A stretch of 10,722 nucleotides of DNA from an uncultured Oscillospiraceae bacterium (GTDB taxonomy: Bacteria; Bacillota; Clostridia; Oscillospirales; Oscillospiraceae): positions 1 through 10,722 of the forward strand of contig CAKTZN010000053.1 in the NCBI GenBank assembly GCA_934635545.1, given 5' to 3'. Of the stretch, positions 1-9,114 are shown piece by piece; position 1 is the stretch's first letter, and each line of letters opens with the position of its first letter. The notes beneath the pieces are model-generated. The model made no database searches, was not told where the DNA came from, and worked only from the letters and a program-made list of their open reading frames with translations. The translations under genes and the position numbers were made by a program.

Positions 1-297
1 ACCGCCAAGGTGGACAAGGAGATCCGCAACGGCGCCAACCGGGCCATGAACTGCGACATGGCCAACGTGAACAAGACCCTGGACGCGGTGGCCGCCCAGC
101 AGGAGGCCATCGAAAAGCTGGAAAAGACCGGGCAGATGGAAAAGCTGCCGGAGAAGATACAGGAGACGGCACGGCTGCGGATGCAGAACCCGGAGCTGCC
201 GCTGGCCCAACTGGCGGCGCTGTTCGATCCCCCCATCAGCAAATCCTGTTTGAACCATCGGATACGAAAGATCATGGAGGAGGCACGAAAGCTATGA
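1..297 (+). CDS. whiA: WhiA family DNA-binding protein, C-terminal part (5' end outside window)
   Basis: The reading frame is open from the first base, so the gene begins upstream; 98 residues plus the stop are present, about the last third of a protein usually near 310-320 aa. WhiA has a LAGLIDADG-like N-terminal domain (not visible here) and a C-terminal helix-turn-helix that binds DNA. It is needed for sporulation septation in Streptomyces and is linked to cell division and chromosome segregation in Firmicutes. Visible here are the linker with the family's conserved NCDMANVNKT segment, the LPEKIQETARLRMQNPELPL helix region, and the HTH ending in ISKSCLNHRIRKI. The stop overlaps the ATG of the next gene by 4 nt (ATGA), and a GGAGGAGG Shine-Dalgarno for that gene lies inside the final whiA codons. 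The family assignment is firm; the cellular role is inferred from homologues. Confidence 0.93.
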   Translation, partial: TAKVDKEIRNGANRAMNCDMANVNKTLDAVAAQQEAIEKLEKTGQMEKLPEKIQETARLRMQNPELPLAQLAALFDPPISKSCLNHRIRKIMEEARKL

Positions 298-742
298 CAA
301 AAATGGAAAGATGCCAGAGAGCCAAGGAATTTCATGAAAAGGGCCTCAACTGCGGACAGGCGGTGCTGCTGGCCTTTACGGACGTTACCGGTCTGACGGA
401 GAGCCAGAGCATGGCCATCGCCAGCGGCTTCGGCGGCGGTCTGCGCTGCGGCGGCGTGTGCGGCGTGGTCAACGCCGCGGCGGTGGTGCTGGGCATGGTC
501 TATCCCGCCACGCTGGAAAACGGCGGCGAAGGCAAAAAACGCTCCACCCAACTGACCCAGGAATTCCAGCATCGGTTTACAGAGCGCTTCCGCAAGCTGG
601 ACTGCCGTGATCTGCTGGCGGAGAGGGACATTGAGGGCACCCCCGCCGCGCAGGAGCTGGGCGTGACCCAGCACTGCCGCCTGCTGGTGGTGTCCGGCGT
701 GGAGCTGCTCAGCGATATGCTGGCTGAGCGGGAGGCGCAGTA

Positions 743-743
<1 letters not shown>
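294..743 (+). CDS. C_GCAxxG_C_C family protein (putative redox-active cysteine protein)
   Basis: This 149-residue soluble protein has no signal peptide or membrane segment. It matches the C_GCAxxG_C_C family: Cys20 in the LNCGQAVLLAF segment, a glycine-rich SGFGGGLRCGGVCG stretch (residues 44-57) with Cys52 and Cys56, then Cys104 (KLDCRDLL) and Cys128 (HCRLLV). The spaced cysteines suggest metal or disulfide chemistry, but no reaction is established for the family that I can name. The start is supported by GGAGGAGG at 276-283 and by the 4-nt overlap with the whiA stop; the end overlaps the dnaE ATG by 1 nt. It therefore sits as a coupled cistron between a sporulation/division regulator and the replicative polymerase. 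Cys52 is an extra cysteine beyond the four that define the pattern. Family call likely; function unknown. Confidence 0.85.
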
Positions 744-4233
<3,490 letters not shown>

Positions 4234-4237
<4 letters not shown>

Positions 4238-4262
4238 CAAATCCTAAAATTTTCCGTATGAT
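4234..4262 (+). promoter_or_regulatory. Sigma-A-type promoter for the DUF4364 gene
   Basis: A perfect -35 TTGACA (4234-4239), a 17-bp spacer and a -10 TATGAT (4257-4262; five of six consensus bases) precede the DUF4364 gene. The spacer is AT-rich against a GC-rich background. The -35 box overlaps the dnaE stop TGA (4235-4237). The expected transcript would start near 4268-4270, leaving a leader of about 18 nt that contains the Shine-Dalgarno AAGGGAG (4271-4277). The sequence match is direct; activity is inferred. Confidence 0.85.
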
Positions 4263-4286
4263 ACAAAGAGAAGGGAGCGTGATGAC

Positions 4287-4808
4287 ATGGGTGTCGGATT
4301 TATCCGCGACAAGCTGGAGATCAAGTTTCTCATCCTGTATGTGACCGCCGGAGTAGCGGAGCCTATGCCCCTCAGCGATATCCAGGCATTGACCATGATC
4401 GACGACGGCATCGACTATTTCGATTTTTCCCAGTGTCTCAACGAGCTGGTGAAGACCGACCATCTGCGGATCAATGACGAGCAGAAGTACGCCATCACCC
4501 CCAAGGGGCTGAAAAACAGCGAGATCTGCCAGTCCAGCCTGCCCCGCTCCGTGCGGCTGAAGGCGGACAGGCTCATCGCCGCCCACCGGCAGGAGCTGGT
4601 GCGCCGCGCCCAGGTGCGCGCCCGGGTGGAGTGCCGGGAGAACGGCACCTACACCGTGGAGCTGAGCCTCAGCGACGATGTGGACAACGTGATGCATCTG
4701 CAGCTCATGGTGGCCACCAAGGAGATGGCCGAGGATCTGGCCCAGCGCTTCCAGCGCAACCCCGAGCAGGTGTATTCCCAGTTGGTCACCGCCCTGTACG
4801 GGGGATGA
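4287..4808 (+). CDS. DUF4364 family protein (winged-helix-like putative regulator)
   Basis: This 173-residue soluble protein resembles the DUF4364 family common in Clostridia. The N-terminal half (about 1-95) reads as a winged helix: helices around KLEIKFLILYV and DYFDFSQCLNELVKTDHL, followed by a wing-like LRINDEQKYAITPKGLKN segment typical of PadR/MarR-like folds. The C-terminal part (about 105-170) alternates a strand pair (RVECRENGTYTVELSLSDD) with a final amphipathic helix. The chosen ATG has AAGGGAG nine nt upstream; an out-of-frame ATG five bases earlier is not used. It has its own strong promoter at the dnaE end. DNA binding is inferred from the fold; no target or ligand is known. Confidence 0.85.
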   Translation: MGVGFIRDKLEIKFLILYVTAGVAEPMPLSDIQALTMIDDGIDYFDFSQCLNELVKTDHLRINDEQKYAITPKGLKNSEICQSSLPRSVRLKADRLIAAHRQELVRRAQVRARVECRENGTYTVELSLSDDVDNVMHLQLMVATKEMAEDLAQRFQRNPEQVYSQLVTALYGG

Positions 4809-4842
4809 AATAACAGGAGCACCACCGAAAAACCATTCGTAG

Positions 4843-4864
4843 GGGCGGACGACTCTGTCCGCCC
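4843..4864. repeat. GC-rich palindromic intergenic element
   Basis: A perfect 8-bp inverted repeat, GGGCGGAC and GTCCGCCC, flanks a 6-nt loop (GACTCT) and is preceded by the motif CGTAGGGG. No T-run follows, so it is not a typical Rho-independent terminator. Short elements with a TAGGGGCGG core and complementary GTCCGCCC arm recur between genes in gut Oscillospirales in my recollection, which suggests a REP-like dispersed repeat. Only one copy is in this window, so dispersal cannot be shown here. Confidence 0.6.
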
Positions 4865-4886
4865 GCACAACAACAAGGAGGACACT

Positions 4887-5240
4887 ATGACGAAACGTAC
4901 CATCATCCCCCTGCTGATCGCCGCGCTGGTGGCGCTGCTGCTTCCCTGGCTCGCCGTCACGTTTGTCAGGGGCGACGGCGGCATGGCCGTCATCTTCCTG
5001 CTGTTCTTCGCGGTGAACCCCATCACGGCGATCCTGCTGGGCGTTTTCTCCGGCGGCAACGTCCGTGAGGCGTGGTTCCAGCCTCTGCTGTTCGCCGCGC
5101 TGTTCCTGATGGGCGCGTGGGTGTTCTTCACCATGACCGAAATGGCGTTTGTGTTTTACGCCGTGATCTATCTGCTGCTGGGCTATGCCGCCATGCTGCT
5201 GGCTTGGCGGTTTGCCAAGCGGAAGGCCGCCGCGCAATAA
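4887..5240 (+). CDS. Small four-helix membrane protein of unknown function
   Basis: I do not recognise a named family. The 117-residue product is almost entirely hydrophobic, with four predicted membrane helices at about 5-27, 32-54, 64-85 and 87-109. The N-terminus (MTKR) and the C-terminal tail (RFAKRKAAAQ) are basic, which by the positive-inside rule would place both ends in the cytoplasm. An Asp/Gly turn (RGDGG, 28-32) lies between helices 1 and 2. The start is well supported by AAGGAGG (4875-4881) five nt before the ATG. It lies 78 bp after the DUF4364 gene across a palindromic element and has no obvious promoter of its own, so read-through from that gene is plausible. A strong terminator lies 41 bp downstream. 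Confidence 0.75.
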   Translation: MTKRTIIPLLIAALVALLLPWLAVTFVRGDGGMAVIFLLFFAVNPITAILLGVFSGGNVREAWFQPLLFAALFLMGAWVFFTMTEMAFVFYAVIYLLLGYAAMLLAWRFAKRKAAAQ

Positions 5241-5280
5241 AACCACGCCATCGCAAAACCATTCTGCCATATGCATACAA

Positions 5281-5311
5281 AATTCGCCGCCCGATGGGGC
5301 GGCGAATTTTT
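5281..5311. terminator. Rho-independent terminator, apparently bidirectional
   Basis: A perfect 12-bp stem (5281-5292 with 5297-5308) closes a GATG loop and runs into T5 on the + strand (5307-5311). Read on the - strand the same stem is followed by four T's (complement of AAAA upstream). It lies between the convergent membrane-protein gene and spoIIIAH, so it can end both transcription units. Confidence 0.9.
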
Positions 5312-5316
5312 CTGTC

Positions 5317-5387
5317 ATGCCGCCTGCGGCGGCATACCTCAGCTTTTCACTCTTCACTTTTCTCTCTTATCTGCGCTCACAGAGCGC
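5317..5387. repeat. Two further hairpins flanking a polypyrimidine tract
   Basis: The rest of the convergent intergenic region holds ATGCCGCC / GGCGGCAT around a TGC loop (5317-5335), a pyrimidine-rich stretch at about 5343-5369 with CACTCTTCACTTTT-type internal repetition, and GCGCTC / GAGCGC around ACA (5373-5387) just after the spoIIIAH stop. Neither hairpin is followed by a T-run on the strand that would need it, so they are not clear terminators. They may be mRNA 3'-end structures or remnants of dispersed repeats. Confidence 0.6.
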
Positions 5388-5389
5388 CT

Positions 5390-5947
5390 TTAATCCGCCT
5401 CCATGATCTTGATCTGTCCGGCGGTGTACTGGGTCTCGTTGATGACGATGTCCTTGATCCTGGCCACGTCCTGGGCCTCCAGGCCGTTCTCACCGGCATC
5501 CACCACCACGCTGCAGGAGTCCGAGCCCATGAACACCACGCAGTCGGCGTAGCCCTTGGCCGTCACCAGATTCTCGATCTGAGCCTCGGCCACCGTATAC
5601 CCCGCCAGCACCTGCAGGGTCTGGCTGGCCTCGTTGCACACCTCCTCGGTGGCGTTTTCGTCCATCTCCGCCTCCTGCAGCATGCTGATGGCGCTGTCCC
5701 GCGCCTGCTGGCGGCTCAGCCGCGCCGTGGCGAAATAGTCGTTCTCACTGGCGGCGGCCGCCCCGTCGTCCGTCACCGTGACGCCCTGGCCGTTCTCGTT
5801 GACCAGCGTGGCCTGGCCCAGAATCTTGTCGGTCTCCGCCACGTTTCCGGCATACCGCCAGTTGAGATACACCGACGCGCCCACCAGCACCAGCACCGCC
5901 AGCACCACCGCCGGACGCTTCCAGTTCTTCTTCCACTGCACCTTCAT
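5390..5947 (-). CDS. spoIIIAH: Stage III sporulation protein AH (SpoIIIAH)
   Basis: This 185-residue protein is a bitopic mother-cell membrane component of the SpoIIIA-SpoIIQ channel. The N-terminus is basic (KKNWKRP), followed by one membrane helix (about 12-28). A helical, acidic linker (NENDYFATARLSRQQARDSAISMLQEAE region) leads to a C-terminal ring-building-motif domain of YscJ/FliF type, with VCNEASQTLQVLAGYTVAEAQIENLVTAKGYADCVVFMG blocks and the family ending QYTAGQIKIMEAD. In characterised species this domain binds forespore SpoIIQ in the intermembrane space. It is somewhat shorter than the B. subtilis protein (218 aa). AGGAGGG precedes the ATG. It is the last gene of the operon, 32 bp after spoIIIAG; its SpoIIQ partner is not in this window. 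Confidence 0.95.
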   Translation of the reverse strand: MKVQWKKNWKRPAVVLAVLVLVGASVYLNWRYAGNVAETDKILGQATLVNENGQGVTVTDDGAAAASENDYFATARLSRQQARDSAISMLQEAEMDENATEEVCNEASQTLQVLAGYTVAEAQIENLVTAKGYADCVVFMGSDSCSVVVDAGENGLEAQDVARIKDIVINETQYTAGQIKIMEAD

Positions 5948-5979
5948 GTCATTGCCCTCCTGCTTACCGCTCTATATTT

Positions 5980-6480
5980 TTATTTCCATTGCACCACCGT
6001 GATCTTATCGCTGCCCAGTCCCGTCAGCACCGACACCGCCTGCACCACCGCCAGATGGACGCCGCTGTCCCCCGCACCCTGGCACACCACCACCGCGCCC
6101 TGATAGACGGGGTAGGTCTGCTCCGTCACCACCACGTCCTCATAGCCGCTGCCCCGGTTCAGGGTCACCACGTCCCGGTCCCGCTGCACCTCGCTGTCCC
6201 GCAGGCTGTCGCTGCGGTTTTCCGCCAGTTGCAGCGACGAACCGCTTTTCAGCGTCAGCATCACCTGCACCTGGCCCACGCCCCGGATGCGGCCCAGCAC
6301 CTGCTCCATCCGCTGCTCCGTCTCCGCCAGGGAGTAGCCCTCCGACACGTTGACAGGCTCCGCGGCCGTTTTCTCCTCCTGGCTGCCGGAGGGCAGCAGC
6401 ATCAGCACGATGCCCACCAGCGCCACCAGCGCCACGAATTTGTACTTTTTTACATAGGATATGAGCTTCTCTCCCGCCAT
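5980..6480 (-). CDS. spoIIIAG: Stage III sporulation protein AG (SpoIIIAG)
   Basis: The product is 166 aa if translation starts at the ATG at 6480, chosen because it gives MAGEKLISYVKKYKF, has GGAG eight nt upstream, and lies 5 bp after the spoIIIAF stop; the longer open frame upstream is a shadow of spoIIIAF. One membrane helix spans about 14-30. The extracytoplasmic domain has the ring-building motif: QRMEQVLGRIRGVGQVQVML, a charged insertion (about 80-130) that corresponds in position to the beta-triangle of B. subtilis SpoIIIAG, and the closing helix-strand GVHLAVVQAVSVLTGLGSDK followed by ITVVQ. SpoIIIAG forms a large oligomeric ring in the intermembrane space. It is clearly shorter than the B. 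subtilis protein (about 229 aa), mostly in the linker and insertion. Confidence 0.94.
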   Translation of the reverse strand: MAGEKLISYVKKYKFVALVALVGIVLMLLPSGSQEEKTAAEPVNVSEGYSLAETEQRMEQVLGRIRGVGQVQVMLTLKSGSSLQLAENRSDSLRDSEVQRDRDVVTLNRGSGYEDVVVTEQTYPVYQGAVVVCQGAGDSGVHLAVVQAVSVLTGLGSDKITVVQWK

Positions 6481-6485
6481 ATGCC

Positions 6486-6956
6486 TCACTCCGTTTCCCG
6501 CCAGTGCTGGCAGTCTGACCCGATCGCCAGATCCTCCGCGATGATCCGGGCCAGCGCCGCGTTTTTGGGGATATCCATGGTCACCTCCGCCGGAAACGGC
6601 ACGCCGTCGCGAAGGGCGCACGTCACCTCCGGGTGGCACGCAAGCCCCAGCGCCGCCGCTTTTTCTGAAATATATGCGGCGGTCTCCTGTTGTATGATGG
6701 CCGCCATCTCCTGGCGGTTGGCGTCGGCGTAGTCGTCGGTCTGCTGCTGGATGGTGCGCTGCCACGCCTCATAGTCCGTGTGCACGCCCGTCAGATCCAG
6801 CGCCAGCAGGGGCCGGATCACCACCAGCAGCATGATCAGCCCGCCGGTGCATTTTGCCACCGTCAGCAGCGCCCCCTTGGGGAGCAGCGCGTAGAGGATG
6901 GACAGCACCATGGCCGCCGCCATGATGCCGAAGAGCCATGTTCGGAAAACACTCAT
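6486..6956 (-). CDS. spoIIIAF: Stage III sporulation protein AF (SpoIIIAF)
   Basis: This 156-residue protein has two N-terminal membrane helices (about 5-25 and 31-50: TWLFGIMAAAMVLSILYALL, then CTGGLIMLLVVIRPLLAL). The second is followed by the family's transition to a soluble region (DYEAWQRTIQQQTDDYADAN), and then by a C-terminal ring-building-motif-like domain (AYISEKAAALGL, PFPAEVTMDIP, LARIIAEDLAI). It is a membrane partner of SpoIIIAG in the feeding-tube complex. The ATG overlaps the spoIIIAE stop by 4 nt (ATGA) and has only a weak Shine-Dalgarno, so translation is probably coupled to spoIIIAE. Length is below the B. subtilis value (about 206 aa) but the domain order is complete. Confidence 0.93.
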   Translation of the reverse strand: MSVFRTWLFGIMAAAMVLSILYALLPKGALLTVAKCTGGLIMLLVVIRPLLALDLTGVHTDYEAWQRTIQQQTDDYADANRQEMAAIIQQETAAYISEKAAALGLACHPEVTCALRDGVPFPAEVTMDIPKNAALARIIAEDLAIGSDCQHWRETE

Positions 6957-8047
6957 GGGATCACCACCGATACAGAAGAGGTAATAGAGATCAACAGCAG
7001 CAGGGCGCAGCTTCCCACCATGCCCAGCACCAGGCCGAAGGCGCTGCCCAGGGCGTCGATCAGCTCCACCAGCGTGCCGTTTCCCGCGGTGGCCGCCAGA
7101 AAGGCCGTCACCTTGTACAGCAGGTACTGCACCGCCATGCGGAGGAAGGGCGTCAGACAGGTGGCCAGCACCGCCAGCAGTCCCAGCACGCCCAAGGAAT
7201 TTTTCAGCATCCCCGCCCCGGCCAGCACGCTGCCGCTGGCCTGGGAGATGATGCCGCCCACCACCGGCACCGCCGTGGAGATGACCGTTCGGGTCATCTG
7301 CAGCGTCAGGGCGTCCGCCGAGGTGGCCGCCGCGCCGGTCAGCGTCAGGTAGCCGGTAAACAGCACCAGCGAGCCGGTCAGCGCCCAGGTGACCACCTTC
7401 CTGATCCCGGCGGCGATCCGCTTCAGCGGCTCTCCCGGCAGCATGGCGCCTGCGGCGGCCGCCGCCACATAGAAGTACACCAGCGGCAGCAGCACATTGC
7501 GGATCAGCGTCAGCAGCAGATTGGAGAAGAACACCGTGGCCACCTGCCGCGCGGAGGCCGACACGATGCCGCCGCTGGCCGCCACCGCCGCCGCCAGGGT
7601 GGGCAGCAGCGCCTTGCCCAGCACGTCGAGCTGCTCCATGGTCTCCGTGCCGGAGCCGATCATGGTCTGCACGTCCCCCGCCGCCGTCATGGTGATCACC
7701 AGCACGAAGGCCAGGGGCGTGAAGTTGGCCATCAAGGGATGGCCCGCCGCCTGGAAGCTGCCCTCCGCCACGCCGTACAGCAGCACCGTGCCCAGCAGCA
7801 GCACCATCACATGGACGCTGCCCCGCACCTCCGCTGTCAGCAGCGTCCAGGCCTTTTCCCACAGCTTCGCCGTCCCGGCGGACAGCGTGCCGCTGTCGGA
7901 GGTGTCGCCGTCCAACTGCTCCAGCAGCTCACGGGCATCGGGCGAGAGGGCGTCGTCCACGTTTTCCGGCAGGGATGCCCAGGCAAAAACGGTACATAAA
8001 CCCAGGATACAGACCCCAATAACGGCGGTTATGAACCCTTTTTTCAC
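6953..8047 (-). CDS. spoIIIAE: Stage III sporulation protein AE (SpoIIIAE), polytopic channel component
   Basis: The product is 364 aa from a GTG start at 8047. This start gives a signal-peptide-like leader (KKGFITAVIGVCILGLCTVFAWA) and has GGAGGG six nt upstream inside the end of spoIIIAD; the open frame extending further upstream is a spoIIIAD shadow. After an acidic helical region (about 26-60: DDALSPDARELLEQLDGD) come multiple membrane helices, including HVMVLLLGTVLLYGVAEG, PLAFVLVITMTAAG, VISTAVPVVGGIISQASGSV and FGLVLGMVGSCALLLLISI. SpoIIIAE is the largest membrane subunit, with distant similarity to export-apparatus or permease proteins, and is thought to form part of the membrane pore. 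The 4-nt overlaps with both neighbours suggest translational coupling. Confidence 0.95.
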   Translation of the reverse strand: MKKGFITAVIGVCILGLCTVFAWASLPENVDDALSPDARELLEQLDGDTSDSGTLSAGTAKLWEKAWTLLTAEVRGSVHVMVLLLGTVLLYGVAEGSFQAAGHPLMANFTPLAFVLVITMTAAGDVQTMIGSGTETMEQLDVLGKALLPTLAAAVAASGGIVSASARQVATVFFSNLLLTLIRNVLLPLVYFYVAAAAAGAMLPGEPLKRIAAGIRKVVTWALTGSLVLFTGYLTLTGAAATSADALTLQMTRTVISTAVPVVGGIISQASGSVLAGAGMLKNSLGVLGLLAVLATCLTPFLRMAVQYLLYKVTAFLAATAGNGTLVELIDALGSAFGLVLGMVGSCALLLLISITSSVSVVIP

Positions 8048-8430
8048 AGCAGTCCCTCCAGCATCTGCCACGCCGCCCGGAAGAGGGGCAGCGCCACCAA
8101 CACGGCGGCGAAGGCGCCCGCCGTTTCCACCAGGCCCGCCATGGCGCCCTCCCCCGCGTCCCGGCACAGCGCGCCGCCGGTGCGGCTGACCAGGGCGATG
8201 CCCACGGTCTTCAGCAGCGGGACGAACAGCTCGGCGGACAGTCCGCCCCACGCCAGAAGCTGCCGCAGGAAGGCCATGACCTCCTCCAGCCCGCGGCACA
8301 GCGCCGCCAGCACCGCCGCGCACACCGCCAGCGCCAGCAGCAGCGCCATGTCGGGGCTTGTCTTTTTCAGAAGCGCCGCCAGCAGCGTGCCCATCAGGCA
8401 CACCGCCGCCACCTTGGCCGCCGTATCCAT
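8044..8430 (-). CDS. spoIIIAD: Stage III sporulation protein AD (SpoIIIAD)
   Basis: This 128-residue hydrophobic protein (B. subtilis about 133 aa) has four predicted helices at about 5-22, 28-46, 65-83 and 103-122. Family signatures include LFVPLLKTVGIALVSRTGGALCRDAGEGAMAG, where the LLK(T)VGI and CRDAGE segments are conserved. It is an inner component of the mother-cell membrane part of the SpoIIIA machine, together with AC and AE. The ATG overlaps the spoIIIAC stop by one base (TAATG) and has almost no Shine-Dalgarno (CCCTGTA precedes it), so initiation probably depends on ribosomes terminating on spoIIIAC. It overlaps spoIIIAE by 4 nt. Confidence 0.95.
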   Translation of the reverse strand: MDTAAKVAAVCLMGTLLAALLKKTSPDMALLLALAVCAAVLAALCRGLEEVMAFLRQLLAWGGLSAELFVPLLKTVGIALVSRTGGALCRDAGEGAMAGLVETAGAFAAVLVALPLFRAAWQMLEGLL

Positions 8431-8624
8431 TACAGGGAAAACAGCCGCTTCACCAGGTCGAACAGGTCGCTGATCTGCTGCAGCAGCATCATCAGCACCA
8501 CGATCAGCCCGGCCAGGGTGGTCAGCAGGGCCTGCTCATCCCGGCCCGAGCGCACCAGTATCAGATTCAGCACCGCCACCAGGATCCCGATGGCCGCGAT
8601 CTTGAAAATCAGATCCACATCCAT
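8430..8624 (-). CDS. spoIIIAC: Stage III sporulation protein AC (SpoIIIAC)
   Basis: This 64-residue, two-helix membrane protein (B. subtilis 68 aa) reads MDVDLIFKIAAIGILVAVLN at its start, then LILVRSGRDEQALLTTLAG and a second helix, GLIVVLMMLLQQISDLFDLV. The central polar R-x-G-R-D/E-E-x-A loop is the family hallmark. It works with SpoIIIAD in the membrane-embedded part of the channel. The Shine-Dalgarno is weak (GAGGATG, eight nt upstream); the gene starts 10 bp after the spoIIIAB stop. Confidence 0.96.
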   Translation of the reverse strand: MDVDLIFKIAAIGILVAVLNLILVRSGRDEQALLTTLAGLIVVLMMLLQQISDLFDLVKRLFSL

Positions 8625-8634
8625 ATTGTCATCC

Positions 8635-9114
8635 TCAAATCAGTAAAATGATCAGAAGTCCCGCCGCCGACAGCATCCCCGCCGCCCACAGCTTTGCCGA
8701 CTGGCGCTGCCCCTCGCTCCGCCGGCGGCAGCATGCCTTCAACTGCCGGGCGGTATACAGCAGGCCGTCCGTCAGCTTCTCCTCGTCACCGCAGAGCTCC
8801 AGCGCCGTCATCCACTCCCTGCCGACGCCCAGACGGGAGAATACCCGCTGCCACGCCTCGTTCAGGGGCTTTCCCGCCCGCAGCAGCCCGCCCACCTGGC
8901 GGAAATAGGGCCCCGCCAGGGGATAGCGCTCCATGGCGGCGATGGCCTCCGGCAGGGGACGCCGCTGCCAGCGGATGGCGGCGGCCATGGCGTCCAGGGC
9001 GGCGGCCAGCTCACGCAGCAGCGCCGTCTGCCGCCGCTGGCGGCTCAGCACGGACAGCACCGTCCACAGCGCCGACGCCAGCAGCGCCGACGCGCCCAGC
9101 AACTTTCCCGTCAC
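8635..9114 (-). CDS. spoIIIAB: Stage III sporulation protein AB (SpoIIIAB)
   Basis: This 159-residue protein (B. subtilis about 171 aa) has an N-terminal membrane helix (about 4-23), a helical cytoplasmic domain (about 28-135) and a C-terminal membrane helix (about 141-158, AGMLSAAGLLIILLI). The soluble domain resembles the helical-bundle domain of GspF/type II secretion platform proteins: RELAAALDAMAAAIRWQRRPLPEAI, then MTALELCGDEEKLTDGL, where the G-x-x-x-x-x-G/D pattern of the family is visible. It is thought to act as the platform between the SpoIIIAA ATPase and the membrane subunits. The start codon is GTG and overlaps the spoIIIAA stop by 4 nt (GTGA). Confidence 0.94.
   Translation of the reverse strand: MTGKLLGASALLASALWTVLSVLSRQRRQTALLRELAAALDAMAAAIRWQRRPLPEAIAAMERYPLAGPYFRQVGGLLRAGKPLNEAWQRVFSRLGVGREWMTALELCGDEEKLTDGLLYTARQLKACCRRRSEGQRQSAKLWAAGMLSAAGLLIILLI

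Noticed and set aside
4843..4864. Palindrome after the DUF4364 gene as a Rho-independent terminator
   Set aside because: The stem is GC-rich but is followed by GCACAACAAC with no T-run on + and no T-run on the other strand.
5072..6103. 343-codon + strand open frame across the convergent intergenic region
   Set aside because: It runs through the bidirectional terminator and antisense to spoIIIAH; the sequence is His/Leu/Arg-rich shadow with no family resemblance.
6350..6355. TTGACA hexamer on the + strand inside spoIIIAG
   Set aside because: No -10-like hexamer lies at 16-18 bp and it is within coding sequence on the opposite strand; chance match.
5980..6765. Longer 261-aa version of SpoIIIAG
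   Set aside because: The extra N-terminal 95 residues overlap spoIIIAF in another frame and look like low-complexity shadow. The ATG at 6480 gives the conserved membrane-anchor start and has a Shine-Dalgarno.
6938..7999. 353-codon + strand open frame opposite spoIIIAE
   Set aside because: Gln/His/Arg-rich antisense translation of spoIIIAE, with no Shine-Dalgarno or domain.
6953..8401. Longer 482-aa version of SpoIIIAE
   Set aside because: The upstream part is a frame-shifted reading of spoIIIAD. The GTG at 8047 gives a proper signal-like leader with GGAGGG upstream.
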